Assembly: GCF_032397745.1 (NCBI RefSeq)
Contig: NZ_CP135921.1
Span: 7,118,501-7,182,500 of the forward strand
Direction of reading: 5' to 3'
Length of the DNA: 64,000 nt
Origin: Bradyrhizobium prioriisuperbiae
GTDB taxonomy: Bacteria; Pseudomonadota; Alphaproteobacteria; Rhizobiales; Xanthobacteraceae
Shown here in pieces: positions 51,627 to 63,774 of the stretch; position 1 is the first letter of the stretch, and the number at the start of each line of letters is the position of its first letter. Below the pieces are notes generated by a model, which saw only the letters and a list, made by a program, of their open reading frames with translations, searched no databases and had not been told where the DNA came from. Both the position numbers and the translations under genes were made by a program.

Positions 51627-53303
51627 TCAGCCTTCCGCCGCGACCTTGGCCCAGGTGTCCCGCAGACCGACGGTACGGTTGAACACCAGCTTGCCGGGCG
51701 AGGAATCCTTGTCCCGGCAGAAATAGCCCTGGCGCTCGAACTGCACGGCAGCGTCGGTGTTGTCCGTCGCCAACGCCCGCTCGACCATGCAGCCGGTGAG
51801 CGTTTCCAGCGACTCCGGATTGATCTGGGCGGCGAAATTCGTGGCCTCCGGCTGCTGGGCGCTGAACAGCAGATTGTAGAGCCGCACCTCCGCGGGCACA
51901 GCCTCGGCTGCGCTCACCCAATGCATGGTGGCCTTGACCTTGCGGCCATCGGGTGCGTTGCCGCCCCTGGTGGCCGGGTCATAGGTGCAACGCAGTTCGA
52001 CCACCTCGCCATCGGCGTTCTTGACCGCCTCGCGGCAGGTGACGAAATATCCATAACGCAGGCGCACCTCCCGCCCCGGCGCCAGGCGGAAGAACTTCTT
52101 GGGCGGGTTCTCCATGAAGTCGTCGCGCTCGATATAGAGTTCGCGGCCGAAGGTGATGCGGCGGACGCCCTGCGACGGATCGTCGGGATGGTTCACCGCC
52201 TCGAGTTCTTCGCTCTCGCCTTCCGGATAGTTCTCAAGCACGACCTTCAGCGGCCGCAGCACGGCCATGCGGCGCAGCGCCGATTTGTTGAGGGTTTCGC
52301 GCACGGCGAAATCGAACATGCCGATGTCGACGGTGCTGTTGGCCTTCGCCACACCGATGCGTTTGACGAATTCGCGCAGTGCGGCGGGCGGCACACCGCG
52401 CCGCTGCAGGCCGGCGAGTGTCGGCATCCGCGGATCGTCCCAGCCGGACACATGGCCACTGCGCACGAGTTCGGTCAGCACCCGCTTGGACAACAGGGTG
52501 TGGGTCATGTTGAGCCGGGCGAACTCATACTGGTGCGGCCGCGACGGCACCGGAAGATTGTCGAGGCACCAGTCGTACAGCGGGCGGTGATCCTCGAATT
52601 CCAGGGTGCAGATCGAATGGGTGATGTGCTCGATGGCGTCGGACTGGCCGTGGGCGAAGTCGTAACTCGGATAGATGCTCCAGGCCGTGCCGGTGCGCGG
52701 ATGATGCGCATGCAGGATGCGATAGAGCACCGGGTCGCGCAGATTGATGTTGCCGGAGCCCATGTCGATCTTGGCGCGCAGCACGCGGGCGCCGTTCGGA
52801 AACTCACCGGCGCGCATGCGCGCAAACAGATCGAGGTTCTCGTCGACCGAACGGTCACGGAACGGGCTGTTGCGGCCGGGCTCGGTCAGCGTGCCGCGGC
52901 TCAGCCGGATCTCCTCCTGGGACTGATCATCGACATAGGCCTTGCCGGCGCGGATCAGATCCTGCGCCCAGGCATAGAGCTGCTCGAAATAATCGGACGC
53001 GAAATGCAGGCCCTCGCCCCAGTCGAAGCCGAGCCAGCGCACATCGCGCTGGATGGCGTCGATGTATTCCTGCTCTTCCTTGGTCGGGTTGGTGTCGTCG
53101 AAACGCAGATTGCAGCGCCCGCCGAATTCCTCGGCAATGCCGAAGTTCAGGCAGATCGACTTGGCGTGGCCGAGGTGCAGGTAGCCATTGGGTTCCGGCG
53201 GGAAGCGCGTCACCACGCCCTTGGTCTTTCCGGACGCAAGGTCATCGGCCACAATATCGCGAATAAAGTCGCGGCCTGCGTCCGGGGTCGATTCGTCAGT
53301 CAT
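51627..53303 (-). CDS. glnS: Glutaminyl-tRNA synthetase
   Basis: The product is 558 residues from the ATG at 53303 (AAAGGA upstream). The class I HIGH motif is in [20 protein letters not shown], followed by [19 protein letters not shown]. The KMSKS-like loop is in [14 protein letters not shown], and the C-terminal anticodon-binding beta-barrels include [20 protein letters not shown]. It charges tRNA-Gln directly. It is divergent from gltX; the 228 bases between hold both promoters. An 11-codon extension to 53336 is not supported by a ribosome-binding site. Confidence 0.96.
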   Translation of the reverse strand: MTDESTPDAGRDFIRDIVADDLASGKTKGVVTRFPPEPNGYLHLGHAKSICLNFGIAEEFGGRCNLRFDDTNPTKEEQEYIDAIQRDVRWLGFDWGEGLHFASDYFEQLYAWAQDLIRAGKAYVDDQSQEEIRLSRGTLTEPGRNSPFRDRSVDENLDLFARMRAGEFPNGARVLRAKIDMGSGNINLRDPVLYRILHAHHPRTGTAWSIYPSYDFAHGQSDAIEHITHSICTLEFEDHRPLYDWCLDNLPVPSRPHQYEFARLNMTHTLLSKRVLTELVRSGHVSGWDDPRMPTLAGLQRRGVPPAALREFVKRIGVAKANSTVDIGMFDFAVRETLNKSALRRMAVLRPLKVVLENYPEGESEELEAVNHPDDPSQGVRRITFGRELYIERDDFMENPPKKFFRLAPGREVRLRYGYFVTCREAVKNADGEVVELRCTYDPATRGGNAPDGRKVKATMHWVSAAEAVPAEVRLYNLLFSAQQPEATNFAAQINPESLETLTGCMVERALATDNTDAAVQFERQGYFCRDKDSSPGKLVFNRTVGLRDTWAKVAAEG

Positions 53304-53531
53304 CGTGGTCCTTTCAAGCTGCGCCCTATGTGCCAAATCGGCGGCCCCGCGCCAAGTGCCGGGCGACCCGCCCGCGCAGCTTTGTCGAACGGCCGGAGCG
53401 TCCGATTGTGCCGTTCAGTCCGGTATTTTCTCGGATTTTAGCCCGCGGACGGCACGATTAGCCCTGAGACAGGGTGCCGCCATTATGGTACATGGCCGCA
53501 AATAACCGCTTACCGAGATTCAACGCCCGAA

Positions 53532-54962
53532 ATGACAGCACCGATCGTCACCCGCTTCGCTCCCTCGCCAACCGGCTTCCTCCACATTGGCGGCGCGCGC
53601 ACCGCCCTGTTCAACTGGTTGTATGCACGCGGCCGCGGCGGCAAGATGCTGCTGCGGATCGAGGACACCGACCGCGAACGCTCCACCGAGCCTGCGATCG
53701 GCGCCATCCTCGACGGGCTCAAATGGCTCGGCATCGAATGGGACGGCGAGACGGTCTACCAGTTTGCCCGCGCCCCGCGGCATCGCGAGGTGGCGGAACA
53801 ATTGCTGGCGGCAGGCAAGGCCTACCGTTGTTATGCGACCGCCGAAGAGCTGACACAGATGCGGGAGCAAGCGCGTGCCGAAGGCCGCGCCAAGCTCTAT
53901 GACGGCCGCTGGCGGGATCGCGATCCCTCGGAGGCGCCGGCCAGCATGAAGCCGACCATTCGCCTGAAGGCGCCGCTGACCGGCGAGACCGTGATCGAGG
54001 ACCAGGTCCAGGGCCGCGTGGTCTGGCAGAACGAGAACCTCGACGATCTCGTGCTGCTGCGAAGCGACGGCAATCCGACCTATATGCTGGCGGTGGTGGT
54101 CGACGACCATGACATGGGCGTGACCCATGTCATCCGCGGCGACGACCACCTGATCAATGCCGCGCGCCAGAAGCAGATCTACGATGCGCTGGGATGGGAC
54201 ACGCCGAGCATGTCTCATATTCCGCTGATTCATGGGCCGGACGGATCGAAGCTGTCGAAACGCCATGGCGCGCTGGGCGTGGATGCCTACCGTGCCCGGG
54301 GCTACCTGCCGGCGGCCGTGCGCAACTATCTGGTGCGGCTCGGCTGGAGCCATGGCGACCAGGAGATCTTCTCCACGCAGGAGATGATCGAGCTGTTCGA
54401 CCTGCCGGCGATCGGACGCTCCGCTGCCCGGTTCGATTTCGCCAAGCTGGAAAATCTCAACGGCCACTACATCCGCAGCAGTGATGATGAGACCCTGGCT
54501 GCCGCATTCGAGGACGTGCTGGATTACAGTCCGGCCGGCGACGCGATCAAGGCCAAGCTGACCCCGACCACACGCGCGCAGCTGCTGCTGGCCATGCCGG
54601 GATTGAAGGAGCGAGCCAAGACGTTGCTGGAACTCGTCGACAGCGCCGGCTACCTCTTCGCCGACCGGCCGCTTGCGCTCGAACCCAAAGCCGCCGCCAT
54701 CTTGACCCCGGAAACCCGGCAATTGCTGGGACGGCTCAAGGAGGCACTCGCGGCGGTTGAGCCCTGGACCGCAGAAGCGACGGAAGCGGCTGTCCGCACC
54801 TTTGCCGAGCAGCGCGAGCTCAAACTCGGCGCCATCGCCCAGCCGCTGCGGGTCGCCCTCACCGGCCGGACGACGTCGCCTGGTATATTTGACGTGCTGG
54901 CGGTGATCGGGCGCTCAGAATGCCTTGAAAGACTGGCGGACCAGGCTCAACTTAAGGTGTAA
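53532..54962 (+). CDS. gltX: Glutamyl-tRNA synthetase
   Basis: The 476-residue class I enzyme has the HIGH motif in [20 protein letters not shown], then [19 protein letters not shown]. The KMSKS region is in [20 protein letters not shown]. The helical anticodon-binding domain fills the C-terminal third. It charges tRNA-Glu. It is followed by gltA in the same direction after 143 bases. Confidence 0.97.
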   Translation: MTAPIVTRFAPSPTGFLHIGGARTALFNWLYARGRGGKMLLRIEDTDRERSTEPAIGAILDGLKWLGIEWDGETVYQFARAPRHREVAEQLLAAGKAYRCYATAEELTQMREQARAEGRAKLYDGRWRDRDPSEAPASMKPTIRLKAPLTGETVIEDQVQGRVVWQNENLDDLVLLRSDGNPTYMLAVVVDDHDMGVTHVIRGDDHLINAARQKQIYDALGWDTPSMSHIPLIHGPDGSKLSKRHGALGVDAYRARGYLPAAVRNYLVRLGWSHGDQEIFSTQEMIELFDLPAIGRSAARFDFAKLENLNGHYIRSSDDETLAAAFEDVLDYSPAGDAIKAKLTPTTRAQLLLAMPGLKERAKTLLELVDSAGYLFADRPLALEPKAAAILTPETRQLLGRLKEALAAVEPWTAEATEAAVRTFAEQRELKLGAIAQPLRVALTGRTTSPGIFDVLAVIGRSECLERLADQAQLKV

Positions 54963-55105
54963 AGCCGCGCAATTCTGGCCATCTTGCAGCGCACACAGCA
55001 ATGAGCTACCCATTTATTCCGGCGCTTCCGGCCAGCTCGCCGTGCCTCGTTTTCAGGCCCCTCGAGCCCGTCTCACAGTAACGATCACATCCGGGGACAA
55101 TCGCG

Positions 55106-56407
55106 ATGGATGCAACAACCAATACAAAGCAGGCGACGCTCAAGGTCGACGACAAGAGCTTCGATTTCCCGGTTTACAGCGGGTCGGTCGGCCCGGATGT
55201 CATCGACATCAGCAAGCTCTACGCCCAGACGGGCCTGTTCACCTACGATCCCGGTTTCACCTCGACCGCGAGCTGTGAATCCAAGATCACCTACATCGAT
55301 GGCGACGCCGGCGTGCTCTTGTATCGCGGCTACCCGATCGAGCAGCTGGCCCAGGGCGACTTCCTGGAAACCTGCTATCTGCTGATGAACGGCGAACTGC
55401 CGAACGCCGAGCAGAAGAAGGATTTCGACCACCGCGTCACGAACCACACCATGGTTCACGAGCAGATGGCGCGCTTCTTCCAGGGCTTCCGCCGCGATGC
55501 CCACCCGATGGCTGTGATGGTGGCCTCGGTCGGCGCGCTGGCCGCATTCTATCACGACTCCACCGACATCAACGATCCGAAGCAGCGCATGATCGCGTCC
55601 ATGCGCATGATCGCCAAGGTGCCGACGCTGGCGGCGATGGCCTACAAATACACCATCGGCCAGCCGTTCGTGTACCCGAAGAACTCGCTCGACTACGCCT
55701 CGAACTTCCTGCGCATGTGCTTCGCCGTGCCCTGTGAGGACTACGAGATCAATCCGGTGCTGGCGAAGGCGCTGGACCGCATCTTCATCCTGCACGCCGA
55801 TCACGAACAAAACGCCTCGACCTCGACGGTGCGCGGCGCAGGCTCCTCCGGCGCCAATCCGTTCGCATGTATCGCCGCCGGCATTGCCTGCCTGTGGGGT
55901 CCCGCGCACGGGGGCGCCAACGAGGCCGCGCTGCAGATGCTGTCGGAAATCGGCACCGTCGACAAGATTCCGGAATTCATCGAGGCGGTGAAGAACAAGA
56001 CCAGCAAGATCCGCCTGATGGGCTTCGGCCATCGCGTCTACAAGAATTACGATCCGCGCGCCAAGCTGATGCAGCAGACCTGCCACGAGGTGCTGAAAGC
56101 GACCGGCCACCAGAACGACCCGCTGCTCAAGGTCGCCCTGGAGCTGGAGAAGATCGCGCTCAGCGACGAGTACTTCGTCTCGCGCAAGCTCTATCCGAAC
56201 GTCGACTTCTACTCCGGCATCACGCTGAAGGCGATCGGCTTCCCCACCTCGATGTTCACCGTGCTGTTCGCAGTGGCGCGCACGGTCGGCTGGATCAGCC
56301 AGTGGAGCGAAATGATCCAGGAGCCGAACTACAAGATCTCGCGTCCGCGCCAGCTCTATCTCGGCGCCGGCCCGCGCGACTACGTTCCGCTCGACAAGCG
56401 CAAGTAA
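55106..56407 (+). CDS. gltA: Citrate synthase
   Basis: The 433-residue hexameric-type (long) citrate synthase shows [20 protein letters not shown] at the N-terminus, the catalytic His regions [20 protein letters not shown] and [16 protein letters not shown], and [20 protein letters not shown] with the catalytic Asp close by. It makes citrate from oxaloacetate and acetyl-CoA, feeding on the product of the PDH complex encoded at 27-32 kb. A strong terminator follows. Confidence 0.97.
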   Translation: MDATTNTKQATLKVDDKSFDFPVYSGSVGPDVIDISKLYAQTGLFTYDPGFTSTASCESKITYIDGDAGVLLYRGYPIEQLAQGDFLETCYLLMNGELPNAEQKKDFDHRVTNHTMVHEQMARFFQGFRRDAHPMAVMVASVGALAAFYHDSTDINDPKQRMIASMRMIAKVPTLAAMAYKYTIGQPFVYPKNSLDYASNFLRMCFAVPCEDYEINPVLAKALDRIFILHADHEQNASTSTVRGAGSSGANPFACIAAGIACLWGPAHGGANEAALQMLSEIGTVDKIPEFIEAVKNKTSKIRLMGFGHRVYKNYDPRAKLMQQTCHEVLKATGHQNDPLLKVALELEKIALSDEYFVSRKLYPNVDFYSGITLKAIGFPTSMFTVLFAVARTVGWISQWSEMIQEPNYKISRPRQLYLGAGPRDYVPLDKRK

Positions 56408-56428
56408 ATCGACCGACACATCGACAAC

Positions 56429-56463
56429 AAAACGGCCGCAGCGATCATCGCTACGGCCGTTTT
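56429..56463. terminator. Bidirectional terminator between gltA and lpxB
   Basis: Stem AAAACGGCCGCAGCGA (56429-56444) pairs with TCGCTACGGCCGTTTT (56448-56463) with one mismatch and a three-base loop. It is flanked by A-runs on the left and T-runs on the right, so it serves both convergent genes. Confidence 0.88.
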
Positions 56464-56489
56464 GCTTTGAGGGGAAGGCGTGACGACGA

Positions 56490-57659
56490 TCAGCCCGCGG
56501 ACGGACGCAGGGTCGCGAGCACGATCTCGGCACAGCGTTCGCTCGGCGACTGCGCCCCTGTCGACATGATGCCATCGAGCCGGCCGAAGGCTTCGACCTG
56601 CTTTCTCCGCGCTGCCGTATCGCCGAGAATATCACGCAGCGCAGGCACCAGCGTTTCCGGCACGCAGTCCTCTTGCATGAACTCCGGAACCACTGCTTCG
56701 CCGATGACCAGATTGGCCAGGATCACGGTCGGGATGCGCACCATCCGCCGCGCCACGAAGGCTTCGATCGCGGTGCCCTTGTAGGCTGTGACCATGGGCA
56801 CGCCGGCGAGCGCCAGTTCCAGGGTCACGGTACCGGATTTGGCGAGGGCCGCGTGCGCGATGCGGAACGCTGCTTTCTTCTCGTCCTCGGTGACCGCCAG
56901 CCGCGGCTGCAACGGCCAGGTCTGCAAGGCGGCCTCGACCGTCGCGCGCAGATGCGGCGTGGTCGGCAGGATCAGATCGAACGACACCCCCTCCGAGCGC
57001 AGCCTGCCCAGGGTGTCGCCGAACACCTGCATGTGATGACGGATTTCGCTGCGGCGACTGCCCGGCAGCACCAGCAGCACGGGCGGCGCGGCATCGCGGC
57101 GGCGCTGCTCGTTCGCATCTGGGCGCAGCGTGCCAAGCTGCTGGATCAGCGGATGGCCGACATAGGTGCATGGCGGCCCGCCGAGGGTGCGATGAGCCTC
57201 CGGCTCGAACGGCAGCAGCGCCAGGACATGGTCGACGTATCTGCGCATGGCGCGCGCCCGGCCCGGCCGCCACGCCCAGACCGAGGGCGAGACATAGTCG
57301 ACGATGGGGATCGACGGATCCGCCTTGCGAACGCGACGGGCCACGCGATGGGTGAAATCCGGACTGTCGATGATGACAAGGACATCGGGCTTGGCCTTCA
57401 GCACTGCCGCAGTGACCTGGCGGATGCGCCGCAAGATCATCGGCAGTTTACGCGCGATCGCCGCCAACCCCATGATCGAAAGTTCCTCGATCGGAAACAG
57501 CGAGGTCAGCCCCTGCGCGACCATATCGCGACCACCGACGCCGGCGAAGGCCACGTCGCCGACGCAGCGCGCCCGCAGCGCTGCCATCAGCGGGCCGCCG
57601 AGCCGGTCACCGGACTCTTCGGTCGCCACCAGAAAGATCGTGCGCGGCGGCGTTGTCAT
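56490..57659 (-). CDS. lpxB: Lipid-A-disaccharide synthase
   Basis: The 389-residue GT-B glycosyltransferase shows IFLVATEESGDRLGGPLMAA, FPIEELSIMGLAAIARKLP, VIIDSPDFTHRVARRVRK and LVLPGSRRSEIRHHM. It joins UDP-2,3-diacylglucosamine and lipid X to give the disaccharide of lipid A. It is the last gene of the lpxD-fabZ-lpxA-lpxI-lpxB run and overlaps the end of lpxI by four bases. Confidence 0.96.
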   Translation of the reverse strand: MTTPPRTIFLVATEESGDRLGGPLMAALRARCVGDVAFAGVGGRDMVAQGLTSLFPIEELSIMGLAAIARKLPMILRRIRQVTAAVLKAKPDVLVIIDSPDFTHRVARRVRKADPSIPIVDYVSPSVWAWRPGRARAMRRYVDHVLALLPFEPEAHRTLGGPPCTYVGHPLIQQLGTLRPDANEQRRRDAAPPVLLVLPGSRRSEIRHHMQVFGDTLGRLRSEGVSFDLILPTTPHLRATVEAALQTWPLQPRLAVTEDEKKAAFRIAHAALAKSGTVTLELALAGVPMVTAYKGTAIEAFVARRMVRIPTVILANLVIGEAVVPEFMQEDCVPETLVPALRDILGDTAARRKQVEAFGRLDGIMSTGAQSPSERCAEIVLATLRPSAG

Positions 57660-58507
57660 CGGGCCAACACGCCGGTGACGAACAGGCCGGCCTTGTCGGC
57701 GATGGCGATCATGTCCTGCGGTTCGGCGACAATCGCCCGGCCCGCCACCATGGCGACGCCGGACAGCCCCGCGGCGATCGCCCCCTCGACGGTTTTCGGA
57801 CCAAAGGTCGGCAAATCGAAGCGCAGATCCTGAGTGGTCTTGGGAGCCTTGACCAGGACGCCGCGGCCGGACTTGGCACGGATGCGCCCTTGCTCGCGCA
57901 GACGGGCAATGCGCGCCAGCAGGCCGTCGGTGCCCTCGATGTCCTCGACCGCAACGACGTGTCCGTCGATCACCACCAGCGCCTGCCCGATGTCGAACGG
58001 GCTCATGGCATGAAGCGCCGCAAGGCCCTTTTCGATATCGGCACGATCATCGGCGCTCGGCACCGTGCGCGCAAGATCGCCCTCCGGCATCAACAGGTCC
58101 GGCGCGACGTCCTTGATCCCGAGCAGGCGAAATCCGTGCTGTTCGAAGATCCGCCCGATACCGGACAGCAGATGATCGTCGCCCCCGCGCAGTGCTGCGG
58201 CAATGCTGGGAATCACCCGCAGGGTGCCCCAGTCCAGCCGAATCTCGGACAAGGCCGGACGCACCAGCGCACCGATGAAAACGACATCACCGCAGTTCTC
58301 CGCACGCAACAGCCGCGTCAGCCGCCCGACCTGGCCCAGCGCAATCCAATGATGTCGGTAGGACTGAACGCGGGCGGGATCGCAGAAGCCCCGAATAGCG
58401 AAAATCGCCGGTTGCCGGCCATGCGCGCGCAGTGAATCCGCAACCGCGAACGGCAGGCTGCCGGCGCCTGCGATCACCCCCACCGAAGACTGCGATGCTG
58501 CGCTCAT
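57656..58507 (-). CDS. lpxI: UDP-2,3-diacylglucosamine diphosphatase LpxI
   Basis: The 283-residue DUF1009-type protein shows VGVIAGAGSLPFAVADSLRA, then FIGALVRPALSEIRLDWGTL, then a C-terminal catalytic domain (DIGQALVVIDGHVVAVEDIE, GTDGLLARI, VKAPKTTQDLRFDLPTFGP). LpxI replaces LpxH in alphaproteobacteria and cleaves UDP-2,3-diacylglucosamine to lipid X. It overlaps lpxA and lpxB by four bases on each side, showing tight translational coupling. Confidence 0.95.
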   Translation of the reverse strand: MSAASQSSVGVIAGAGSLPFAVADSLRAHGRQPAIFAIRGFCDPARVQSYRHHWIALGQVGRLTRLLRAENCGDVVFIGALVRPALSEIRLDWGTLRVIPSIAAALRGGDDHLLSGIGRIFEQHGFRLLGIKDVAPDLLMPEGDLARTVPSADDRADIEKGLAALHAMSPFDIGQALVVIDGHVVAVEDIEGTDGLLARIARLREQGRIRAKSGRGVLVKAPKTTQDLRFDLPTFGPKTVEGAIAAGLSGVAMVAGRAIVAEPQDMIAIADKAGLFVTGVLAR

Positions 58508-59334
58508 TCGTCTCCGGAGCCGGGGCGCCCTTCCGATGTCCCGTAGATATCCAGCGGCATACAGAGCGGGCGCTTCTTGCCGTCGCCGATGAACGTCAGA
58601 ATGTCCGCGATCGCCGGATCCTCCGACGCCCGCTGCTGCGCGCGCGCAAGCCGCTCGGCGAACACGCCGGGGGTATGAAACAGATCCTGATAGAACGAGC
58701 GCACCAGTTGCAGCCGGGCATGGGAGAATTTCCGCCGCCGCATCCCGATCACGTTGAGGCCTTCGAGATGGGCGAACTGGCCGCTGACGATGCCAAAAGG
58801 AATGACGTCGCCGCGCAATCCCGAGACGCCGCCCACCATCGCCTGCGGACCGATGCGGACGAACTGGTGCGCAGCCGACAGGCCGCCGATGTAGACGAAA
58901 TCACCGACCTCGCAGTGGCCGCCGAGGGTCGCGGAGTTGGCGAAAATCACGTCGTTGCCGACATGGCAGTCATGGGCGACGTGGCTGTAGGCCATGAAGA
59001 AGCCACGCGCACCGACGGTCGTCACTCCGCCACCCTTTACGGTGCCGACATTCATGGTGACGGATTCACGGATGGTGCAGCGTTCGCCGATATCGAGCCG
59101 CGTCGGCTCGCCGCGATAGCCCAGATCCTGCGGCGGTCCGCCAAGCGAGGCGAAGGGATGGATGACGCAGCCAGCCCCGATCGTGGTGTGGCCAGCTACG
59201 TTGACATGCGACACCAGCCGGCATTCCGGGCCGATCGTGACATTGGCGCCGACCACGCAGTATGGCCCGATCGAGACGCCCTCACCGATGATGGCCTCAG
59301 GGTCGATGTGGGCGGTGGAATCGATCATGTTCAT
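58504..59334 (-). CDS. lpxA: UDP-N-acetylglucosamine acyltransferase
   Basis: The product has 276 residues from the ATG at 59334; a TTG directly upstream and an ATG two codons downstream are also in frame. Left-handed beta-helix hexapeptide repeats run from the N-terminus (DSTAHIDPEAIIGEGVSIGP). The catalytic-His region FFMAYSHVAHDCHVGNDVIF follows, and the C-terminal helices (RAQQRASEDPAIADI) close the protein. It performs the first acylation step of lipid A synthesis. Confidence 0.96.
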   Translation of the reverse strand: MNMIDSTAHIDPEAIIGEGVSIGPYCVVGANVTIGPECRLVSHVNVAGHTTIGAGCVIHPFASLGGPPQDLGYRGEPTRLDIGERCTIRESVTMNVGTVKGGGVTTVGARGFFMAYSHVAHDCHVGNDVIFANSATLGGHCEVGDFVYIGGLSAAHQFVRIGPQAMVGGVSGLRGDVIPFGIVSGQFAHLEGLNVIGMRRRKFSHARLQLVRSFYQDLFHTPGVFAERLARAQQRASEDPAIADILTFIGDGKKRPLCMPLDIYGTSEGRPGSGDE

Positions 59335-59510
59335 CAATCAACTTTCCAGCAATCCTGTCCGGCAGGGCCCGACCTACGACGGATCGCCCGGCACGTGGAA
59401 TCATGAATTGTTACGTCTGATGACTTCGAATTCAGACATGAGGCGAGGCCAAAGTTCTTTTGACGCGTTTTCTTCACGCGAACCCACTTCGCTCGAAAAC
59501 GCTGCTGCCT

Positions 59511-59972
59511 TCAATCCGCCAGCATCGCCCCGATATCTGCCTCGGCCACCGTCACCCCGTTGACCTTGGCATCGCCGTGAAACCACCACATCGCCTTTTT
59601 CCGGGTGATCAGGCGCATATGGTACTCGATGGTATCGCCCGGCACTGCCGGCTTGCGAAACTTGCACTTGTCGATGGTCAGGAAATACACCGCGGTCGGC
59701 CGATCGGTCTCGCCCGTCGAGAGCATGCCGATGACGCCAGCGGTCTGCGCCATACCCTCGATCATCAGCACGCCGGGGAAGATCGGCCGCCCCGGGAAAT
59801 GCCCGGTGAATTGTGGCTCGTTGACGGTGACGTTCTTGATGCCGATGCCGCTGAAATCGCTGCGAACATTGATGACCCGGTCGATCAGCAGGAACGGAAA
59901 ACGATGCGGCAGGGTCTTGAGAATGAGGGCGATGTCCACGGCCTCGATGGTGATCGGTGCTGCGTCCATCAA
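59511..59972 (-). CDS. fabZ: 3-hydroxyacyl-ACP dehydratase FabZ
   Basis: The 153-residue hot-dog-fold protein has the active-site His in [16 protein letters not shown] and the catalytic Glu helix in [20 protein letters not shown]. It dehydrates 3-hydroxyacyl-ACP in fatty-acid synthesis and competes with LpxA/LpxD for the same substrate. It overlaps lpxD by four bases. The 176-base gap to lpxA is AT-richer and holds no gene that I see. Confidence 0.96.
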   Translation of the reverse strand: MMDAAPITIEAVDIALILKTLPHRFPFLLIDRVINVRSDFSGIGIKNVTVNEPQFTGHFPGRPIFPGVLMIEGMAQTAGVIGMLSTGETDRPTAVYFLTIDKCKFRKPAVPGDTIEYHMRLITRKKAMWWFHGDAKVNGVTVAEADIGAMLAD

Positions 59973-61084
59973 TCTTGTCCCTGCTTGTCGCTATCTGCGG
60001 CCTTCGCCTTGATGTCAGTCGATCTGGTATCTGCGGATTTGGATCCGGGAGCGCCAGCGCGCCCGAGCCGCTCGAGCTCAAACAGTTCGCGAAAGAACTG
60101 CTTGATCGGCTTGGCTGGCGAGCCGCCCCACTTGACCCCGGGCGGCACCTCGCCGACCACGCTGCTACGCGCAGCAATCTGGGCGCCGTCGCCGATCACA
60201 GCGTGATCGCTGACGCCGACCCGCGCCGCCAGCACCACACCATCGCCGAGCACAGAGCTGCCTGCAATGCCGCTCTGGCTGACCACGATGCAGTTTCGGC
60301 CAATGACGACGTTGTGGCCGACCTGCACGAGATTGTCGATCTTGGTCCCCTCGCCGATCACGGTGTCGCTCATGGCGCCACGGTCAACGGTGGTCCCGGC
60401 GCCGATTTCAACCGAATTCTGGATCAGCACCCGGCCGGTCTGGGTGATTTTGACATGGCCCGCCGGTCCCAAAACGAAGCCATAGCCGTCCTGGCCGATC
60501 CGACAACCGGGATGAACAATCACCCCGTTGCCGATCAGGGCGCAGAGGATCGAGGCCCCGGCCCCGATGCTGCAATCGCGGCCGATTTTCACATTGGCGC
60601 CAATCACCGCATTGGCGCCAATCACGGTACCCGAGCCGATCTCCACATTCGGACCGATCACCGCCAGCGGATCGACGATAACGCCATCTTCCAGATGGGC
60701 GGTCGGGTGGATCACCGCCGACGAAGCGATACCATCGTTGCCGAAGGTCGATTGCGGCCGCAGGCTGTCGGCGTAAAGTTCGTGCCCCACCCGGACGAAG
60801 GCGCGATACGGATCGGCCACGCGCAGCGCCACGACGTGCGGCGGAATGCTGGCCTCCAGGCGCTCACTGACCAGGCAGGCCCCCGCATGGGTGCGGGCGA
60901 GCTGGCCGGCGTATTTCTTGTTGTCGAAAAATGTCAGATCCCTGGGGCCGGCCCCCTCGAGGGCCGCAAGGCGGTTGACCCGCACATCAGCGCGACCGGC
61001 GTCCAGCAACTGGGCACCGGTCAGCGCTGCAATCTCAGCCAGCGTTGACCAGGCCGGTTGCTTGAAGAACGTCAGCTGCGTCAT
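59969..61084 (-). CDS. lpxD: UDP-3-O-(3-hydroxyacyl)glucosamine N-acyltransferase
   Basis: The 371-residue protein has an N-terminal uridine-binding domain ([20 protein letters not shown]). A left-handed beta-helix of hexapeptide repeats follows ([20 protein letters not shown]), with the catalytic His in [18 protein letters not shown]. The C-terminal helix is longer than usual, with a charged, Lys/Asp-rich tail ([20 protein letters not shown]). It performs the third step of lipid A synthesis. It follows bamA by 32 bases. Confidence 0.96.
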   Translation of the reverse strand: MTQLTFFKQPAWSTLAEIAALTGAQLLDAGRADVRVNRLAALEGAGPRDLTFFDNKKYAGQLARTHAGACLVSERLEASIPPHVVALRVADPYRAFVRVGHELYADSLRPQSTFGNDGIASSAVIHPTAHLEDGVIVDPLAVIGPNVEIGSGTVIGANAVIGANVKIGRDCSIGAGASILCALIGNGVIVHPGCRIGQDGYGFVLGPAGHVKITQTGRVLIQNSVEIGAGTTVDRGAMSDTVIGEGTKIDNLVQVGHNVVIGRNCIVVSQSGIAGSSVLGDGVVLAARVGVSDHAVIGDGAQIAARSSVVGEVPPGVKWGGSPAKPIKQFFRELFELERLGRAGAPGSKSADTRSTDIKAKAADSDKQGQD

Positions 61085-61116
61085 TCCACCCGCCGCAGTC
61101 CGGCTCGTGGTCGAAC

Positions 61117-63591
61117 TTAGAATGTGGTGCCGCCTCCGAAGCGGAACTCCTGGGTCCGGTCGTTGGGCCCCTTCGACAATGGGACGGCGTAATCGAAGCG
61201 CAGCGGACCGAACGGCGACGCCCAGATCAAACCGACACCAACCGAGGAGCGGATCGCACGGGAGTCGCTATACTGCAGACCATACGGACCAACTTCACCG
61301 GTCGCCGCCCAAGAGGTTGGGCCTTTGTAGTCATAGAGACCACCGGCGTCCGCATACATGGCACCCTTCAGACCGACCTCCTTGGGCAGGAACCAGAACG
61401 GCACCTGCAGTTCGGCCGAAGCGCCCCAGTACATGGTTCCGCCCAGTGCATCGTTGGTGGTGCCATTGGTGATGTCACGCGGGCCGATGCCCTGCGGCGC
61501 GAAGCCACGCACCAGCTGCGGACCCATCTGGAAATGGTCGAGCATGCGCAGTTCGTCACTGCCGAGCTTGTTCAGCAAGCCGCCCTGCAAGTGGATCAAG
61601 CCAACAATGTCAGCAACCAGCGGCTGGTAGTACTTCACGTCGCCGGTGGTCTTCAGGTAGCTGACGTCGCCGCCCACGCCGGCGAAGTCCTGGCGGAAGT
61701 CAACCAGCAAGCCCGAGGTCGCGTTCTTGTTGTTGTCGAGGGTGTTGTAGGTCAGCGTGTAGCCCAGCGCCGAGGTGAGCGTGCGGCCACCCGCCAGCTC
61801 CTTGCGGATCGGCAGCGACGCTTCGCCGTCGAAATAACAGCCTAGGCCGTTCGTAGAAGAAAGATCCACGCCGTTTGCATTTGCGAAGGCAGGCGTATTG
61901 AACGTCGAGCTCAGAGAGTTATTGTTACAATTCGCCAGCTGGGACGGCAGCGAGATTTCCTGCTGATACAGCGAGTAACGCAGCTGCAGGGTGAGGTCTT
62001 CACGCAGCTGGAAACCGAGGCGCGTGCTGAAGCCCGCCGTCTTGGTGTTGTAAGAGACGTAGCTGTTGGCGAGCTGCTGACGCTGATAGACGTCGACACC
62101 GAAGGCAACGCGGTAATCGAGCAGATAAGGCTCGACGAACGACAGCGAATAGCCGCGGGCGTACTGGCCGTACTGGACCGAGGCCTTGGCGTACAGGCCG
62201 CGTCCAAGCAGGTTGCGCTCGGAGACGCTGACTTCACCAAGGAAGCCGTCCGAGGTCGAGTAACCACCCGACACCGAGAACTCACCGGTCGACTTCTCTT
62301 CGAGGTCCACGTTGAGAATCACACGGTCGCTCGATGAACCCGGTTCGCTGCTGATCTTCACCGTCTTGAAGTAGTCGAGATTCTTCAGCCGGCGCTCGGC
62401 ACGATCGACCAGCGCGCGGTTGTAGGCGTCGCCTTCGGAGATGTCGAACTCGCGGCGGATCACGTAGTCGCGGGTACGGGTGTTGCCACGCACATTGATA
62501 CGCTCGATGTAGGTGCGCGCGCCCTCATCGATCGCGAACACGATCGACACGGTACGCGCTTCGAAATTACGCTCGCCGGTAGGCCGCACGGTCGCGAACG
62601 CATAACCGCGGCGCGACGCCTCGATCGTCATATCTTCGACCGACTTTTCAATTGCCTCCGCATTATAGACCGAACCAACGCCGACCCGCGACATATTCGC
62701 CAGCGAGTTGCCGTCGAGCGAGCGAATGCTGGAGCGGAAATTGACCGAACCGACGCGATACTGCTGGCCCTCTTCGATCTTGAAGGTGACGATGAAGCCC
62801 TTGCCGTCCGGATCGTACTCCGTCAGCGCGGCGATCACCTGCACGTCGGCATAACCGTTCTTCAGGTAGAAGCGCCGGATCAGGTCACGGTCGGCCTCGA
62901 CCCGGTCGGGGTCGTAGACGTCGTTGCCGCCGAGGAAGCTCAGGAGGTTCGATTCGCGAGTCTTGATGATGTCGCGCAGCCGGTAAGCCGAATATGCGCT
63001 GTTGCCGACGAAATTGATGGTCTTGACGCCTGTCTTGTTGCCTTCGGTGACCTCGAAGATCAGATCGACGCGATTGTTGGGCTGCTCGATGATCTGCGGC
63101 ACCACGCGAACGTCATAGCGGCCGGAGCGGCGATAGATTTCAGAAATGCGCTGGGCGTCGGACTGCACCATCGGCCGCGAGAACGTGCCGCGCGGCTTGG
63201 ACTGGATCTCGGCGGTGAGCTGGTCGTCCTTGACCTTCTTGTTGCCTTCGAACGCGACGCGACCAATCACCTGGTTCTCGACCACGGTGACGATGATCCG
63301 GCCACCGGCCTGGTTGATCTTGACGTCCTGGAACAGACCGGTCTCGTAGAGCGCCTTGAGGCCGTCATCGATCCGGCCGCTGTCCAGCCGCCCGCCCGGG
63401 CCCGGCTTGAAGTACGAGCGGATGGTCTCCGCCTCGACGCGCCGATTGCCTTCCACCACGATCGAAGAGACGGACTGAGCCGACACTGGCGACGCAACGA
63501 GCAAGCCCGTCACCGCACCAGCGACGGGCAGAGCGATCAACATCAGGGTCGCGAAAATGCCACCCCTAAGCACTCGCATTCCAACTTTCAT
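61117..63591 (-). CDS. bamA: Outer membrane protein assembly factor BamA
   Basis: The ATG at 63591 gives 824 residues; an ATG four codons later is equally possible, and the frame's extension to 63756 lacks a signal peptide start. A signal sequence ([20 protein letters not shown], cut near VSAQS) leads into five POTRA domains, about residues 35-400. The 16-strand barrel follows, with the conserved [12 protein letters not shown] loop near residue 690 and a C-terminal FGGGTTF that ends in the usual aromatic. It inserts beta-barrel proteins into the outer membrane. It lies between rseP and lpxD. Confidence 0.95.
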   Translation of the reverse strand: MKVGMRVLRGGIFATLMLIALPVAGAVTGLLVASPVSAQSVSSIVVEGNRRVEAETIRSYFKPGPGGRLDSGRIDDGLKALYETGLFQDVKINQAGGRIIVTVVENQVIGRVAFEGNKKVKDDQLTAEIQSKPRGTFSRPMVQSDAQRISEIYRRSGRYDVRVVPQIIEQPNNRVDLIFEVTEGNKTGVKTINFVGNSAYSAYRLRDIIKTRESNLLSFLGGNDVYDPDRVEADRDLIRRFYLKNGYADVQVIAALTEYDPDGKGFIVTFKIEEGQQYRVGSVNFRSSIRSLDGNSLANMSRVGVGSVYNAEAIEKSVEDMTIEASRRGYAFATVRPTGERNFEARTVSIVFAIDEGARTYIERINVRGNTRTRDYVIRREFDISEGDAYNRALVDRAERRLKNLDYFKTVKISSEPGSSSDRVILNVDLEEKSTGEFSVSGGYSTSDGFLGEVSVSERNLLGRGLYAKASVQYGQYARGYSLSFVEPYLLDYRVAFGVDVYQRQQLANSYVSYNTKTAGFSTRLGFQLREDLTLQLRYSLYQQEISLPSQLANCNNNSLSSTFNTPAFANANGVDLSSTNGLGCYFDGEASLPIRKELAGGRTLTSALGYTLTYNTLDNNKNATSGLLVDFRQDFAGVGGDVSYLKTTGDVKYYQPLVADIVGLIHLQGGLLNKLGSDELRMLDHFQMGPQLVRGFAPQGIGPRDITNGTTNDALGGTMYWGASAELQVPFWFLPKEVGLKGAMYADAGGLYDYKGPTSWAATGEVGPYGLQYSDSRAIRSSVGVGLIWASPFGPLRFDYAVPLSKGPNDRTQEFRFGGGTTF

Positions 63592-63774
63592 GCGCCAAGC
63601 GACCTTATCATTCCAATCCCGGCCTGCTCCCCAGCGAGCCAAGAGATTCCCCAAATTCTGCGTTGCTTGTAGCCAATTTTCCCCGGCTGGCAAACGACCT
63701 TTCGCAGTGCAATTCCAATTTCTCACCAATACGTTGCCTATCGGCCACGCCGGCAAATTATTGCAATGAACCTG

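Noticed and set aside
63592..63756. 55-residue N-terminal extension of BamA
   Set aside because: It has no signal peptide character and would bury the clear signal sequence that begins at 63591 or 63579.
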